NCBI GenBank assembly: GCA_036381255.1
Contig: DASVDG010000131.1
Location: 3,275 to 67,274, forward strand
DNA from: CALBZE01 sp036381255
Lineage (GTDB): Bacteria > Gemmatimonadota > Gemmatimonadetes > Longimicrobiales > RSA9
Length of the DNA: 64,000 nucleotides
Direction: 5' to 3'
The notes under the pieces were generated by a model. That model saw nothing but the letters and a program-made list of their open reading frames with translations. It searched no databases and had not been told where the DNA came from. Shown here in pieces: positions 9,382 through 17,994 of the stretch (the stretch's first letter is position 1; every line of letters begins with the position of its first letter). The position numbers were made by a program, and so were the translations under genes.

Positions 9382-9750
9382 ATGCGCACTCACGTCACCG
9401 TACTCGGATGGCTCCAGATCCTGCTGGGCGCATTCGACGCGCTCATCGCCCTGGCCACCTTCGGCGCGATCGCCGGCGCCGGCCTCCTCGCCGGACTCTC
9501 CGGCGAGCCCGGCATGCCCATCATCGGCGGCGTGCTCGGCACGATCGTCGGCTTCCTGGTCCTGCTGACCGCCATCCCGAATCTGCTGGCCGGGTTCGGA
9601 CTGCTCGCCCACAAGCCCTGGGCGCGCATCCTGGCGCTGATCCTGGCCGTGCTCAACGCGTTCAAGTTCCCGTGGGGCACCGCGCTGGCCGTCTACACGT
9701 TCTGGGTGCTGCTGCACGCCGAGACGAAGCGGATGTTCCGCGGCGGGTGA
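9382..9750 (+). CDS. Small four-helix membrane protein, unknown function
   Basis: 122 aa. Four hydrophobic segments are visible (about 7-35, 47-68, 76-95 and 97-112), separated by short loops, with a charged tail HAETKRMFRGG on the probable cytoplasmic side. No catalytic motif is recognised. It follows the permease gene by 120 nt on the same strand. An AGAACCG stretch before the ATG is only a weak ribosome site. The reading frame has normal high-GC third-position bias, which supports a real gene. Confidence 0.6.
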   Translation: MRTHVTVLGWLQILLGAFDALIALATFGAIAGAGLLAGLSGEPGMPIIGGVLGTIVGFLVLLTAIPNLLAGFGLLAHKPWARILALILAVLNAFKFPWGTALAVYTFWVLLHAETKRMFRGG

Positions 9751-9860
9751 TCGCCCGCTTCGCGGGGGTCGGCTTCACGCAGTGGCGCCGGGTCGGGTAC
9801 GAGGCGCCCGGGTCCGGCGTTGCGGACTAACCAGCCCGGCTCGAACACCCACGAGCAAAG

Positions 9861-9892
9861 GCGCCCCGCCAGCCTCCTCGCTGGCGGGGCGC
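9861..9892 (-). terminator. Hairpin terminator between the small membrane protein and cspA
   Basis: GCGCCCCGCCAGC (9861-9873) pairs perfectly with 9880-9892 around a 6-nt loop. It lies 30 nt past the cspA stop on the minus strand, where it is followed by CTTTGCT, and about 110 nt past the + strand gene. It is probably the cspA terminator and may act in both directions. Confidence 0.65.
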
Positions 9893-9922
9893 CCCGGCCC
9901 GGCATTCAATGGCCCGAGGTCC

Positions 9923-10123
9923 TCAGACGCGGCTCACGTTGGCCGCCTGGAGGCCCTTCTCGGTCTGCCGAATCTCGAACTCCACCTCCTCGCCTTCGGC
10001 CAGCGTCTTGAACCCCTCCATCGTGATCGCGGAGAAGTGCACGAACACATCCTCGCCGTCGGCCTGTTCAATGAAGCCGTAACCCTTGGCATCATTGAAC
10101 CACTTGACCTTACCTCTGGCCAT
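9923..10123 (-). CDS. cspA: Cold-shock protein, CspA family
   Basis: 66 aa, the standard length. Small OB-fold RNA chaperone that melts mRNA secondary structure. The two RNP motifs are intact: KGYGFIEQ (RNP1) and VFVHFSAI (RNP2), with the starting MARGKVKWFND typical of the family. TAGGAGGA precedes the ATG by 8 nt. The gene has its own AT-rich promoter (10180-10208), giving a predicted 5' UTR of only about 50 nt, much shorter than the ~160-nt cold-sensing leader of E. coli cspA. Constitutive expression is therefore plausible. Several Csp paralogues are usual, so the symbol denotes the family. Confidence 0.95.
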   Translation of the reverse strand: MARGKVKWFNDAKGYGFIEQADGEDVFVHFSAITMEGFKTLAEGEEVEFEIRQTEKGLQAANVSRV

Positions 10124-10179
10124 TGAAGCAGTCCTCCTACAATGAGGTTGATGCAGGTCCTACTGCCCAGCGTGGACCA

Positions 10180-10208
10180 AGCTAAAGAGCCCGTATTGTC
10201 GATGTCAA
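10180..10208 (-). promoter_or_regulatory. Promoter of the cold-shock gene with AT-rich UP-like element
   Basis: Minus strand: consensus -35 TTGACA (10203-10208), 17-bp spacer and a -10 TTAGCT (10180-10185). Directly upstream is an A/T-rich stretch (10207-10222, AAAACAAAATTTTGC) that stands out in this GC-rich DNA and resembles an UP element. It sits about 57 nt before the start codon. Confidence 0.6.
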
Positions 10209-10230
10209 GCAAAATTTTGTTTTCGGAACG

Positions 10231-10854
10231 TCAAGGAAGTGGCGCCATTGCGGCCCATGCGACGATGCCCGCGGCGGGCGCGAGCCAGAGGTTGTCGTCG
10301 AACGGGACGGGGAGCAGTTCGAGCACGGTCGTGGTCGCGGCGGTGACGACGGCGGGGGCGAGGTCCATGCCGGGCATGACCCAGGCGGCCGGGAGCGAGG
10401 CGAAGAAGCAGGCCAGGCCGCCTTCGAGGCTTTTGCCGGAGGCGAACCTGTTGCGGCCGAGGGCGCGCCCGGCGAGGGCCGCGGCGGCGTCGCCGATGCC
10501 GCCGACGACGATGCCGATGGCGGCGTAGGCCGGCGGCAGGAGGAGTACGGCGATGGCGAACCCTGCCGCAAGGGTGGTCGCGCCGGTGGTGCCGCGGTGC
10601 TCGCGTTCACGGAGCATTCCGCCGAAGGCGCGTTCGAAGAGGCGGCCGAACGTGGCGCTGCGTCGTCGGGCCTCCTCGATGGCGACGGCGACGAGGAACG
10701 TGCCGAGGAACAGCCAGGGCGTCGCGACGGGAGGCGCTTCGAGCGCGACGGCGCCCGCGGCGATCGACGCGAGGACGTGGATCGCCTTGCGGGAGAGCTC
10801 GGGCCCGCCCGGCCGGGGGCGGGCGCCGCCCCGGGAGTTCGACCGGCGGATCAA
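10231..10854 (-). CDS. Dolichol/phytol-kinase-like membrane protein (SEC59/VTE5/DGK1 type)
   Basis: 207 aa polytopic membrane protein. After a basic N-terminus, RKAIHVLASIAAG matches the start of CTP-dependent polyprenol/phytol kinases. The family signature GDAAAALAGRALGRNRFASGKSLEGGLACFF is present at ~120-150, with the GD and KSLEG motifs intact; these bind nucleotide in the family. The likely reaction is phosphorylation of a prenol or diacylglycerol lipid, but the substrate cannot be read from sequence. The start is TTG at 10854, immediately after the TAA of the upstream transglycosylase gene (TAATTG). No other start lies before the conserved region, so translation is probably coupled. Confidence 0.72.
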   Translation of the reverse strand: MIRRSNSRGGARPRPGGPELSRKAIHVLASIAAGAVALEAPPVATPWLFLGTFLVAVAIEEARRRSATFGRLFERAFGGMLREREHRGTTGATTLAAGFAIAVLLLPPAYAAIGIVVGGIGDAAAALAGRALGRNRFASGKSLEGGLACFFASLPAAWVMPGMDLAPAVVTAATTTVLELLPVPFDDNLWLAPAAGIVAWAAMAPLP

Positions 10855-13281
10855 TTACCGGCCTTGCGTGGGGGCGGCGCCGGCGGCGCCGGTGTCGGGG
10901 GCGTTCCCGGCCGCAGCGCCGGCCGGTTCGGCGACCGCCTCGTCGTACAGCGCCGCGTAGACCCGGGCGTTCTGCTGAACGACCTTGACGTAGTGTCGGG
11001 TCTCGGCGTAGGGGATGCGCTCGGCGAAGAGTTCCTCGTCGCGGTATTCCGGGAAGTTGGACCAGCGGCTGACGCGGTGCGGCCCGGCGTTGTACGCGGC
11101 GAGAACGGAGGTCAGTCGGTCGCCGAAGCGGGACATGAGCTGGGCGATGTAGCGGGTCCCGAGATGGACGTTGATCTCGGGCTTCTCGAGCAGGCCCGTC
11201 TGGAACGACTCGATCCCGGCGGTGCGGGCGAGTGCGGAGCCGGTCTGGGGCATGATCTGCATCAGGCCGATCGCGCCGGCCGGGCTCTTGATCGCGGCGG
11301 TGAACAGCGACTCCTGCCGGATGAGTCCGGCGACGAGGAACGGGTCGAGGCCGCGCTCGCGTGCTTCGGCGACGATCAGCTCCCGGTAGGGGAACGGGTA
11401 GATGATCCGGAGCAGCCGCGGGTTCCAGGCGCCTTCGCGCTCGTGGATCTCCCAGCCGAGGCCGATCCCGGTGAAGGTGAAGCCGCGGTCGTTGAACGCC
11501 TCGGCGAGGGCGTAGAGTGCGCCGTCGCGCTTGAGGAAGTGGCGCTTGAGCCGTTCGAGCTCGAACTCGGCGGCGGCATCCTGGCCGAGCTCGCGGAGCA
11601 GGTCGAGGCGGACGAGCGCGCCGGCGACTTCCTCGCGGATGGCGGGATCCTCGGGCGGCGCCGCCTCCATGGCGAAGTCCCAGAAGTCCTGGTCCAGCTC
11701 CTCGGCGGCACGGAGTCCGTACCAGCTAATGGGGTCGGCCCGGCGGACCTCGCGAAGCCGCTCGCGGACCAGGCCGTGCTGACCGAGCTGTTCGTAGCAC
11801 TTCGCCGCCCAGTACGTCGCCTGCTGGTACCGGCGCCCGTCGGGGTGGAGGCGGCGGTACTCCTCGAAAATCGACGCGGCGCCCTCGTAGTCCTCCTCGA
11901 CGAACGCGAGCCCGCCCAGCCGCATGAGTGCGAGGCCGGCCTCGTTGATGCTCGGCGCGATGGCCGCGGTGCGGCGGTAGTACTCGCGCGCGGTGTCGAG
12001 GCGGCCGGCGTCGTGGTCGAGGTCGGCGACGAGGAAGAGCGCTTCCGCGGCCGCGCGCTCGTTCGGGAACCGCTCGGCGGTACGCAGGAAGGTGGCCCGC
12101 CCGTCGTCGGCCCGTCCCTGGCGGTACTGGGCGCGGCCGGCGAGGAAGAGCGCCTCGGCGCCGATGCGGTCGTTGGGTGCGGCATCGGCGAGGGCGAGGA
12201 GCAGCCGCTCGGCCTGGCCGTACCGGCCCTGGCGGTAGTAGCTGCGCGCAATTTCCAGCCGGACCTGGCCGCGTTCCAGCCCGGTGCCGCGCCCGGCCGC
12301 GAGGTACGCGTTGAGCCCGGCGCGGGCACGGTCCAGGTTGCCGTGCCGCAGGTACAACCGTCCGATGCGGAGCTCCTCTTCGGGCGAGAGGCCCGGCAGC
12401 TCACTGAGCTTGCGTGCGGCGTCGACGGCGGCGATCGCGGAAGGCGCCGCCTCCATCGCCCGCCGGAAGGCGCCCTTCGCCGCTGTCGTGTCGCCCTGGA
12501 GCAGTCTCAGGTCGCCACTCGCCACCCACGCCGCCGCGCGGCGGCCGGCGTCCTCGAGCGCGTTCGCCGCGGCCGTCGCGGCCTGCTCGGCCCCGGCCAG
12601 GTCGCCGGCGTTGACGTGGGCATCGACGCTGATCCGCCACCCCCACTCCCGTGCGAGGTACGGGTCGACCGCGTCCAGCCGCGCGCGCACTGTCGCCGTG
12701 TCGCCCGCCTCGGCGGCCGCGCGTGCGGCGAAGACGGCGGCCCAATCGCCGAGCTCGGGCACGCCTTCGGCGGCGCGGTCGAAGGCGCGGACCGCCTCGC
12801 CCGCGTTGCCGGCGCCGGCGAGCGCGAGTCCGCGGCGCCACTCGGCGAGGCCGCGCTCGCGGCCGCCGGCCGCGGCCACGGCCAGGTAGTGGCCGAGTGC
12901 ATCCTCGCTCTCGACGAACCGCCCCAGCTCGAGCCGGCTCTGGCCGAGCAGGCTCCAGCCGAGCCCGTTCGCCACGCTGTCCAGCCAGTCCCGACCGGCC
13001 AGCAGCCGCTCGACCCGGGCCCAGGCGCCCCACCCCGCCTCCGCCTGCGCGGCGAGCAGGATCGTCTCCGGCTCCGGATCCGGGACCGTGGCGAGGTACT
13101 CGCGCAGGATCCGGCTCGCGCGCCAGTAGCGCCCCTGCCGCATCGCCTCGAGCGCCTCGGGGGGCACCTCGGGCGTTTCCGGCCCCGGCGCCGCCGCCGT
13201 CGTGCCGACCGAATCGAGGAGCGCGGGGCCGAGTGCCGCCGCGAGGAAGAGAACTGCGATGACGAGGTACCGTGAAAACAT
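10855..13281 (-). CDS. slt: Soluble lytic murein transglycosylase (Slt70-like) with TPR-like repeats
   Basis: 808 aa. Cleaves peptidoglycan glycan strands with formation of 1,6-anhydroMurNAc in the periplasm. N-terminal hydrophobic signal (YLVIAVLFLAAALGPALL). Residues ~40-600 are helical repeats of TPR type (repeated ALF/AEALFLxG and YRQGRYGQAE units) that form the superhelical ring of Slt proteins. The SLT catalytic domain (~640-790) has E657 in QESLFTAAIKSPAGAIGLMQ, the QIMPQTG loop, and the LGTRYIAQLMSRFG and LAAYNAGPHRV motifs. The ATG at 13281 gives the signal peptide; longer starts do not. It is followed directly by the polyprenol-kinase-like gene. Confidence 0.93.
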   Translation of the reverse strand: MFSRYLVIAVLFLAAALGPALLDSVGTTAAAPGPETPEVPPEALEAMRQGRYWRASRILREYLATVPDPEPETILLAAQAEAGWGAWARVERLLAGRDWLDSVANGLGWSLLGQSRLELGRFVESEDALGHYLAVAAAGGRERGLAEWRRGLALAGAGNAGEAVRAFDRAAEGVPELGDWAAVFAARAAAEAGDTATVRARLDAVDPYLAREWGWRISVDAHVNAGDLAGAEQAATAAANALEDAGRRAAAWVASGDLRLLQGDTTAAKGAFRRAMEAAPSAIAAVDAARKLSELPGLSPEEELRIGRLYLRHGNLDRARAGLNAYLAAGRGTGLERGQVRLEIARSYYRQGRYGQAERLLLALADAAPNDRIGAEALFLAGRAQYRQGRADDGRATFLRTAERFPNERAAAEALFLVADLDHDAGRLDTAREYYRRTAAIAPSINEAGLALMRLGGLAFVEEDYEGAASIFEEYRRLHPDGRRYQQATYWAAKCYEQLGQHGLVRERLREVRRADPISWYGLRAAEELDQDFWDFAMEAAPPEDPAIREEVAGALVRLDLLRELGQDAAAEFELERLKRHFLKRDGALYALAEAFNDRGFTFTGIGLGWEIHEREGAWNPRLLRIIYPFPYRELIVAEARERGLDPFLVAGLIRQESLFTAAIKSPAGAIGLMQIMPQTGSALARTAGIESFQTGLLEKPEINVHLGTRYIAQLMSRFGDRLTSVLAAYNAGPHRVSRWSNFPEYRDEELFAERIPYAETRHYVKVVQQNARVYAALYDEAVAEPAGAAAGNAPDTGAAGAAPTQGR

Positions 13282-13314
13282 GTGCCGCACCCCGGCGAAC
13301 CCTGGACCTGCCGT

Positions 13315-13341
13315 GTGGGGCGGCCCGTCGGGCCGCCCCAC
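13315..13341 (-). terminator. Hairpin after the GWxTD gene
   Basis: GTGGGGCGGCCC (13315-13326) pairs with 13330-13341 around a 3-nt loop, 12 perfect base pairs. It lies 72 nt past the stop of the GWxTD gene and 34 nt before the slt start on the same strand. No T-tract. Confidence 0.55.
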
Positions 13342-13412
13342 CGACGCTTCATTGCAACCTGTACGCCGCGGGTGCGTCCGCGGCCATCAATGCGCCGAAC
13401 CGACGGCGCCCG

Positions 13413-14810
13413 TCAGCGCCGCCGCCGGATCCTGCTCGCCGCCGCGCGGAACGAGCTCTGCGATACCGGCGTCAGCTCGTACCGCTCGAAGCCGTTACGG
13501 TCCACGAAAACCAGCACCAGGCGCCCCGTCGGGCTCCGCTCGTACGTCCACTCGTACCCTCTCGGACGGGCCGTGACCTGGCCGCGGTAGCGGAGCTCCC
13601 GCACGAAGTCGGGCTGGCCCAGCACGATGAAGACCTCCCCGCGATCCGTCTTCCACCCGGCAAGGCCCGGCTCGTCGAAGTACAGCGACGCCAGACGGAT
13701 CCGTTCGAAGAACTGTTCGCGGAACTCGTTCGCGGGCGTGGCGGCGAGCGGGTCGCGACGCGCCCAGAACCGCTCCCACAGCGCCGCCCGCTCGTCGCCG
13801 GTCGCTTCGCGCAACGAATCCAGCTCCTCGGAGGTCCCGATGTACGACAGGAACTCGAAGACCTCCTCGAAGTTGGCGACCATCCACTGGTCCGAGATCG
13901 TGACCACCAGCGGCACCCGGTCCGCCGTCCCGGCCGAATCCACCGTCGCCTCGATCCAGAACCGGCCCAGTGGCAGCGAGCCCGTCGGGATGTCCACCAG
14001 CGCGTACCGCACGCCGCTGCCACTCTCCGCCAGCGGCGCCTCGGTCCGCCAGACGACCTCCTCCTCGTCGTTCACCATCCGGACCTGCACCGGGTGCCCC
14101 GCGGGGTAGCCGTACGCCTCGAGGTACATCCGCGGCGCTTCGCCGCCGAACGGCACCGTGTGCCGCGGGTTCACGATCACTTCGGGCGCCACGTCCAGCG
14201 CCGCCCGCGCCTCCGCACGGTAGACGAAGATCGGCCGCGTCATCCGGCGCTCTCCCGCCCGATACGCCGGCACGTTCAACGTGTCCAGCGAGCGGAACCC
14301 GCGCGAACCCGTGCCGTCCCGCGCCTCCACCTCCACGGTGTAGCGCCCCGGCGTCAACGCGACCACCGTCTGATAGACGACGCTCTCGTCGGTCCGGCTC
14401 GTCTCGGCGAAGCTGGCGACCCGGACGACGCCGCGATCGTCCACTTTTCGCACCACCTGACTGTCCTGCTGGAAGGACAGTGAGACGGTGTAGCGCGCCG
14501 TGAACGCGCCGTCGTCGCGCTCGAATCGAAGCGCGCTGTTCGGCAGCGAAAGGCCGAAGACAACGTAGGTCGAATCGGCCGGGCCGGCCAGACTGGAAAA
14601 GCTGGCGACCGCCGGGAACCGCTCGGAGCCGGTCATCAGCCCGAGCTGCCGATAGACCTGCAACGGTCGCAAGATCACGTCCTGCGGCGACGGCGCTTCG
14701 GGCGCCGACGCCCCGCCGCACGCGGCCGCGAACGCGGCGGCGAGTGCGAGCGTCCAGAAACGCAAAGGGCCACCTCGCCGGTGGCCCCCGCGTGGCAAGG
14801 ATTTCGCCAT
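13413..14810 (-). CDS. GWxTD-domain lipoprotein
   Basis: 465 aa. Signal peptide with a lipobox-like FAAACGG (Cys at ~32), so it is probably a lipoprotein anchored in the cell envelope. The middle contains Ig-like beta-rich stretches (PGRYTVEVEARDG, PLGRFWIEATVDSAG). The C-terminal ~120 residues carry the domain's name motif GWKTDRGEVFIVLGQPD, followed by strands ending EWTYERSPTGRLVLVFVDRNGFERYEL. Function is unknown; GWxTD proteins are common in Acidobacteriota, Gemmatimonadota and relatives. The ATG at 14810 lies 7 nt after the TolQ-like stop, preceded by AAGGGG, so the two genes form an operon. Confidence 0.88.
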   Translation of the reverse strand: MAKSLPRGGHRRGGPLRFWTLALAAAFAAACGGASAPEAPSPQDVILRPLQVYRQLGLMTGSERFPAVASFSSLAGPADSTYVVFGLSLPNSALRFERDDGAFTARYTVSLSFQQDSQVVRKVDDRGVVRVASFAETSRTDESVVYQTVVALTPGRYTVEVEARDGTGSRGFRSLDTLNVPAYRAGERRMTRPIFVYRAEARAALDVAPEVIVNPRHTVPFGGEAPRMYLEAYGYPAGHPVQVRMVNDEEEVVWRTEAPLAESGSGVRYALVDIPTGSLPLGRFWIEATVDSAGTADRVPLVVTISDQWMVANFEEVFEFLSYIGTSEELDSLREATGDERAALWERFWARRDPLAATPANEFREQFFERIRLASLYFDEPGLAGWKTDRGEVFIVLGQPDFVRELRYRGQVTARPRGYEWTYERSPTGRLVLVFVDRNGFERYELTPVSQSSFRAAASRIRRRR

Positions 14811-14817
14811 ATGCCCC

Positions 14818-15522
14818 TTACACGGTGGAGGACCCCACTTCCAGGCCGTGCAGCGCATCGATCATTTTCTGTGCCGACTCCTCCATGTCGATCACCATGC
14901 CGTCGATCTTGGTCACGAAGTAGTTGTGCGCGATGTTGACCGGGATCGCGATGATCAGACCGGCGGCGGTCGTGATGAGGGCCACCTTGATGCCGCCGGC
15001 GACGAGCTGGGCATCGACCTCGCCCGCGGACTCGATCGCGGCGAACGCCTCGATCATGCCGACGACCGTGCCGAGGAAGCCGAGCAGCGGGGCGACGTTG
15101 GAGACGGTGGCGAGCCAGATCAGGCCGCGTTCGAGGGCGGCCATCTCGAAGAGGCCGACGTTCTCGATCGCCTGGCGGACCCGCTCGGTGCCTTCGTCCT
15201 TGCGCTCGAGGCCGGCCACGAGGATGCGGGCGGCGGGCGCGTTGGCCTCGCGGGCGAGCGCGAGCGCATCGTCGACGCGACGCTCGGCGAGCATCGAGTC
15301 CACCTCACGGAGGAACTTGCTCGTGCGCGCGCCCTTGAGGCTCAGCTCGACGAGCTTCCAGACGATGACGATGAGCCCTAGCAGCGCGGACGCGCCCAGG
15401 AACCACATCATCCAGCCACCGTCGTTCCACGTCTGGACCAGCCACTCGGTGGGCGAGAGCTTGGGCGCCTCAATGCCCGGGATCTGCAGCATGGCCAGTG
15501 CTAGGGTGCCGAAACTGCTCAA
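14818..15522 (-). CDS. MotA/TolQ/ExbB proton-channel family protein
   Basis: 234 aa inner-membrane protein. Three TM segments as in TolQ/ExbB: ~36-56 (MMWFLGASALLGLIVIVWKLV), ~136-160 (LATVSNVAPLLGFLGTVVGMIEAF) and ~175-200 (GGIKVALITTAAGLIIAIPVNIAHN). The conserved APLLGFLGTVVGM and ALITTAAGL motifs line the proton path with a TolR/ExbD partner. No such partner is encoded next to it; the next gene is the GWxTD lipoprotein. The start is TTG at 15522, supported by GGAGG 6 nt upstream. An internal ATG at 15492 lacks such a site. It could energise outer-membrane integrity (Tol) or uptake (Ton). Confidence 0.92.
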   Translation of the reverse strand: MSSFGTLALAMLQIPGIEAPKLSPTEWLVQTWNDGGWMMWFLGASALLGLIVIVWKLVELSLKGARTSKFLREVDSMLAERRVDDALALAREANAPAARILVAGLERKDEGTERVRQAIENVGLFEMAALERGLIWLATVSNVAPLLGFLGTVVGMIEAFAAIESAGEVDAQLVAGGIKVALITTAAGLIIAIPVNIAHNYFVTKIDGMVIDMEESAQKMIDALHGLEVGSSTV

Positions 15523-15573
15523 TGTTGCCTCCGTCGGTATGGATGCGCTGCGCAGCGCTGGGACTTGGGTGGT

Positions 15574-15600
15574 ATCTTATTACTTGACGAGGATTCGCAA
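15574..15600 (-). promoter_or_regulatory. Candidate promoter of the TolQ-GWxTD operon
   Basis: Minus strand TTGCGA (15595-15600) and TAAGAT (15574-15579) in an unusually AT-rich patch, but the spacer is only 15 bp. About 50 nt upstream of the TTG start. Confidence 0.35.
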
Positions 15601-15626
15601 CATTCTAGACCGTTGCGACCGGCGTG

Positions 15627-16727
15627 TCAAGGGGTTTCGCGCGCGGCGCCTTCCTTGATGCACGCGGCGAACTGGCCGGACGCCATCCGGGTGAGGCGCG
15701 GGGTGGTGCGCACGCAGTCGGCATCCTTGAGGGGGTGGGGGCAGCGGGGGTGGAACGGGCAGCCGCGCGGCGGGGCGGCCGGGCTGGGCGGATCGCCGAG
15801 CAGCCGGGTGCGGCCGCCGTCGTGGGCGCGGGTGTCGGGGCGGTGTGCCGTGCCGCGCGGCCGGGCGACGGGGACGGCGGAGAGGAGCGCGCGGGTGTAG
15901 GGGTGGCCGGGCCGCTGGATGACGTCGCGTGCGTCGCCGATCTCGACGATGCGGCCGAGGTACATGACGGCGATGCGGTCGCTGACGTGCTCGACGACGC
16001 TGAGGTCGTGGGCGATGAAGAGGTAGGCGAGGCCGAGGCGGGCCTGGAGGTCGCGGAGCAGGTTGAGCACCTGTGCCTGGACGGAGACGTCGAGTGCGGA
16101 GACGGGCTCGTCGCAGACGATGAATTCCGGCTCGACGGAGAGCGCGCGGGCGATGCCGACGCGCTGGCGCTGGCCGCCGCTGAATTCGTGGGGGTAGCGT
16201 CGAGCGTGGTCGGGATCGAGTCCGACGCGTTCGAGGAGCTCGTGGACGCGTCGTTCGGCGGCGGCGCCGCGCGCCAGGCCGTGTACGCGGAGCACCTCGC
16301 GGAGCGCGTCGCCGACGGTCATGCGCGGGTTGAGCGAACCGAACGGGTCCTGGAACACGATCTGTGCGCGGCGCCGTAGCCGGCGCAGCTCCTGGTCGTC
16401 CATGCGGAAGATGTCGCGGCCGTCGAAGCGCGCGGTCCCGGCGGTCGGCTCGATGAGGCGGAGGATCGCGCGGCCGGTGGTCGTCTTGCCGGAGCCGGAC
16501 TCGCCGACGAGGCCGAGCGTCTCGCCGCGGCGGATCCAGAACGAGACGTCGTCGACCGCGCGGACGTGGCCGGCCACGCGGCCGAACAGCCCTTTGCGGA
16601 TCGGGAAGTATTTCTTGAGGCCGCGGACGTCGAGGAGCGCGTCCGGCGGCGCGGCCGGCCCGGCGGGCGAGCCGGCGCCGGACGCGTTCTCGTGCGCAGC
16701 GGGAATTCCGCGCTCGGCGTCGCTCAT
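15627..16727 (-). CDS. Oligopeptide/dipeptide ABC transporter ATP-binding protein, OppF/DppF family
   Basis: 366 aa. One of the two cytoplasmic ATPases that power the importer. Walker A GESGSGKTT, Q-loop region VFQDPFGSLNPR, signature FSGGQRQRVGIARAL, Walker B FIVCDEPVSALDVS, and H-loop AHDLSVVEHVSDR. The C-terminal oligopeptide/dipeptide extension contains the Cys-bearing PRGCPFHPRCPHPL motif that binds an Fe-S cluster in some OppD/F proteins. Its ATG overlaps the stop of the OppD gene (ATGA, 16724-16727). Last gene of the importer operon. Confidence 0.95.
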   Translation of the reverse strand: MSDAERGIPAAHENASGAGSPAGPAAPPDALLDVRGLKKYFPIRKGLFGRVAGHVRAVDDVSFWIRRGETLGLVGESGSGKTTTGRAILRLIEPTAGTARFDGRDIFRMDDQELRRLRRRAQIVFQDPFGSLNPRMTVGDALREVLRVHGLARGAAAERRVHELLERVGLDPDHARRYPHEFSGGQRQRVGIARALSVEPEFIVCDEPVSALDVSVQAQVLNLLRDLQARLGLAYLFIAHDLSVVEHVSDRIAVMYLGRIVEIGDARDVIQRPGHPYTRALLSAVPVARPRGTAHRPDTRAHDGGRTRLLGDPPSPAAPPRGCPFHPRCPHPLKDADCVRTTPRLTRMASGQFAACIKEGAARETP

Positions 16728-17890
16728 CGCTCCACGTCCCTTTCGGTTTCGGGCTCGCCCATCATCGGCCGGGGCGGCGCCTCAGGCGGCGCGACTTCCG
16801 GCGGCGGCGCCGCATGCTCGTCCGCCGCGCCGCGGTGCCAGCGCTCGGCGGGCGCGTCCGGGCGGCCCGCGCGGGTCCCTTCGTACGCGCCGGTCTCGCG
16901 CGCGACCTGCTCGCGTCGCTCCGGGTGCCGCTCCAGCCAGCAGCGCGAGGCGTGGTCGCCGTCGGCGCCGAAGAGGTCCGGCGCCGATTCGACGCACAGA
17001 TCCCAGCCGTACGGGCAGCGGGGGTGGAACCGGCAGGAGACGGGCCAGGCGGTCGGGTTCGGGACGGAGCCCGGGATCACGGCGAGCCGGTCGACCGGCC
17101 GGCCGAGCCGGGGGATCGCCTTGAGCAGCCCCTCGGTGTACGGGTGCCGCGGATCGCGGAACAGCGCGTCGACATCCGCGCGCTCCATGACCTGGCCGGC
17201 GTACATGACGATGACCCGGTCGCAGACCTCGGCGACGACGCCGAGATCGTGGGTGATCAGGATCATCGCCATCCCGAGGCGCTCGCGCAGCTCCGCGAGC
17301 AGCTCGAGGATCTGGGCCTGGATCGTCACGTCGAGCGCCGTGGTCGGCTCGTCGGCGATCAGCAGCTCCGGCTCGCAGGAGATCGCCATCGCGATCATGA
17401 CCCGCTGTCGCATCCCGCCCGAGAGCTGGTGCGGGTACGCGTCGGCCCGCCGCTCCGGGTCCGCGATGCCGACCAGCCGCAGCAGCTCGACGGCGCGCGC
17501 CCGGGCGTCCCGCGCCCCCATCCCGCGATGGTGGCGCAGCGCCTCCGCGATCTGGTCGCCGACCGGGTAGACCGGGTTCAACGACGTCATCGGCTCCTGG
17601 AAGATCATCGCGATGTCGTTCCCCCGGATCCGCCGCATCTCCTCCTCCGGCAGCTCCAGCAGCTCCGCGCCCCGGAACCGGATCGAGCTGCCCGGCTGGA
17701 TGCGGCCCGGCGGCTGCGGCACGAGCCGCATGAGCGACAGCGATGTCACCGACTTGCCGCTCCCGCTCTCGCCGACGATCCCGAGCACCTCTCCCTTCTC
17801 CACCTCGAACGACACGCCGTCCACCGCGCGGGCGACGCCGCCCTCGGTATCGAAGTAGGTGCGCAGATTTTCGACTTCGAGCAATGCCAT
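16724..17890 (-). CDS. Oligopeptide/dipeptide ABC transporter ATP-binding protein, OppD/DppD family
   Basis: 388 aa. Second ATPase of the importer. Walker A GESGSGKSVTSLSLM, IFQEPMTSLNPVYPVGDQI, signature LSGGMRQRVMIAMAI, Walker B LLIADEPTTALDVTIQ, and ITHDLGVVAEVCDR. The C-terminal region has PVSCRFHPRCPYGWDLC with its cysteines, then a Pro/Ala-rich tail of ~60 residues that is longer than usual. The start ATG at 17890 has CAGGAGCCCC upstream; the open frame beyond it is non-coding. It overlaps the OppF-type gene by 4 nt. Confidence 0.95.
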   Translation of the reverse strand: MALLEVENLRTYFDTEGGVARAVDGVSFEVEKGEVLGIVGESGSGKSVTSLSLMRLVPQPPGRIQPGSSIRFRGAELLELPEEEMRRIRGNDIAMIFQEPMTSLNPVYPVGDQIAEALRHHRGMGARDARARAVELLRLVGIADPERRADAYPHQLSGGMRQRVMIAMAISCEPELLIADEPTTALDVTIQAQILELLAELRERLGMAMILITHDLGVVAEVCDRVIVMYAGQVMERADVDALFRDPRHPYTEGLLKAIPRLGRPVDRLAVIPGSVPNPTAWPVSCRFHPRCPYGWDLCVESAPDLFGADGDHASRCWLERHPERREQVARETGAYEGTRAGRPDAPAERWHRGAADEHAAPPPEVAPPEAPPRPMMGEPETERDVER

Positions 17891-17994
17891 GGGGCTCCTG
17901 TCGTCCAGCAGACTCCGCGCGCCGGCCGCGGCGTGCGAGCGGCGCCGGGCGGGCGGCGGGCCGCGCCACCCGACCCGCAGCCGGCGAGCCGCAT

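Noticed and set aside
10597..13275. An 892-codon + strand frame opposite the lytic transglycosylase
   Set aside because: The minus-strand protein has a signal peptide and a complete SLT active site; the + strand frame has no motif.
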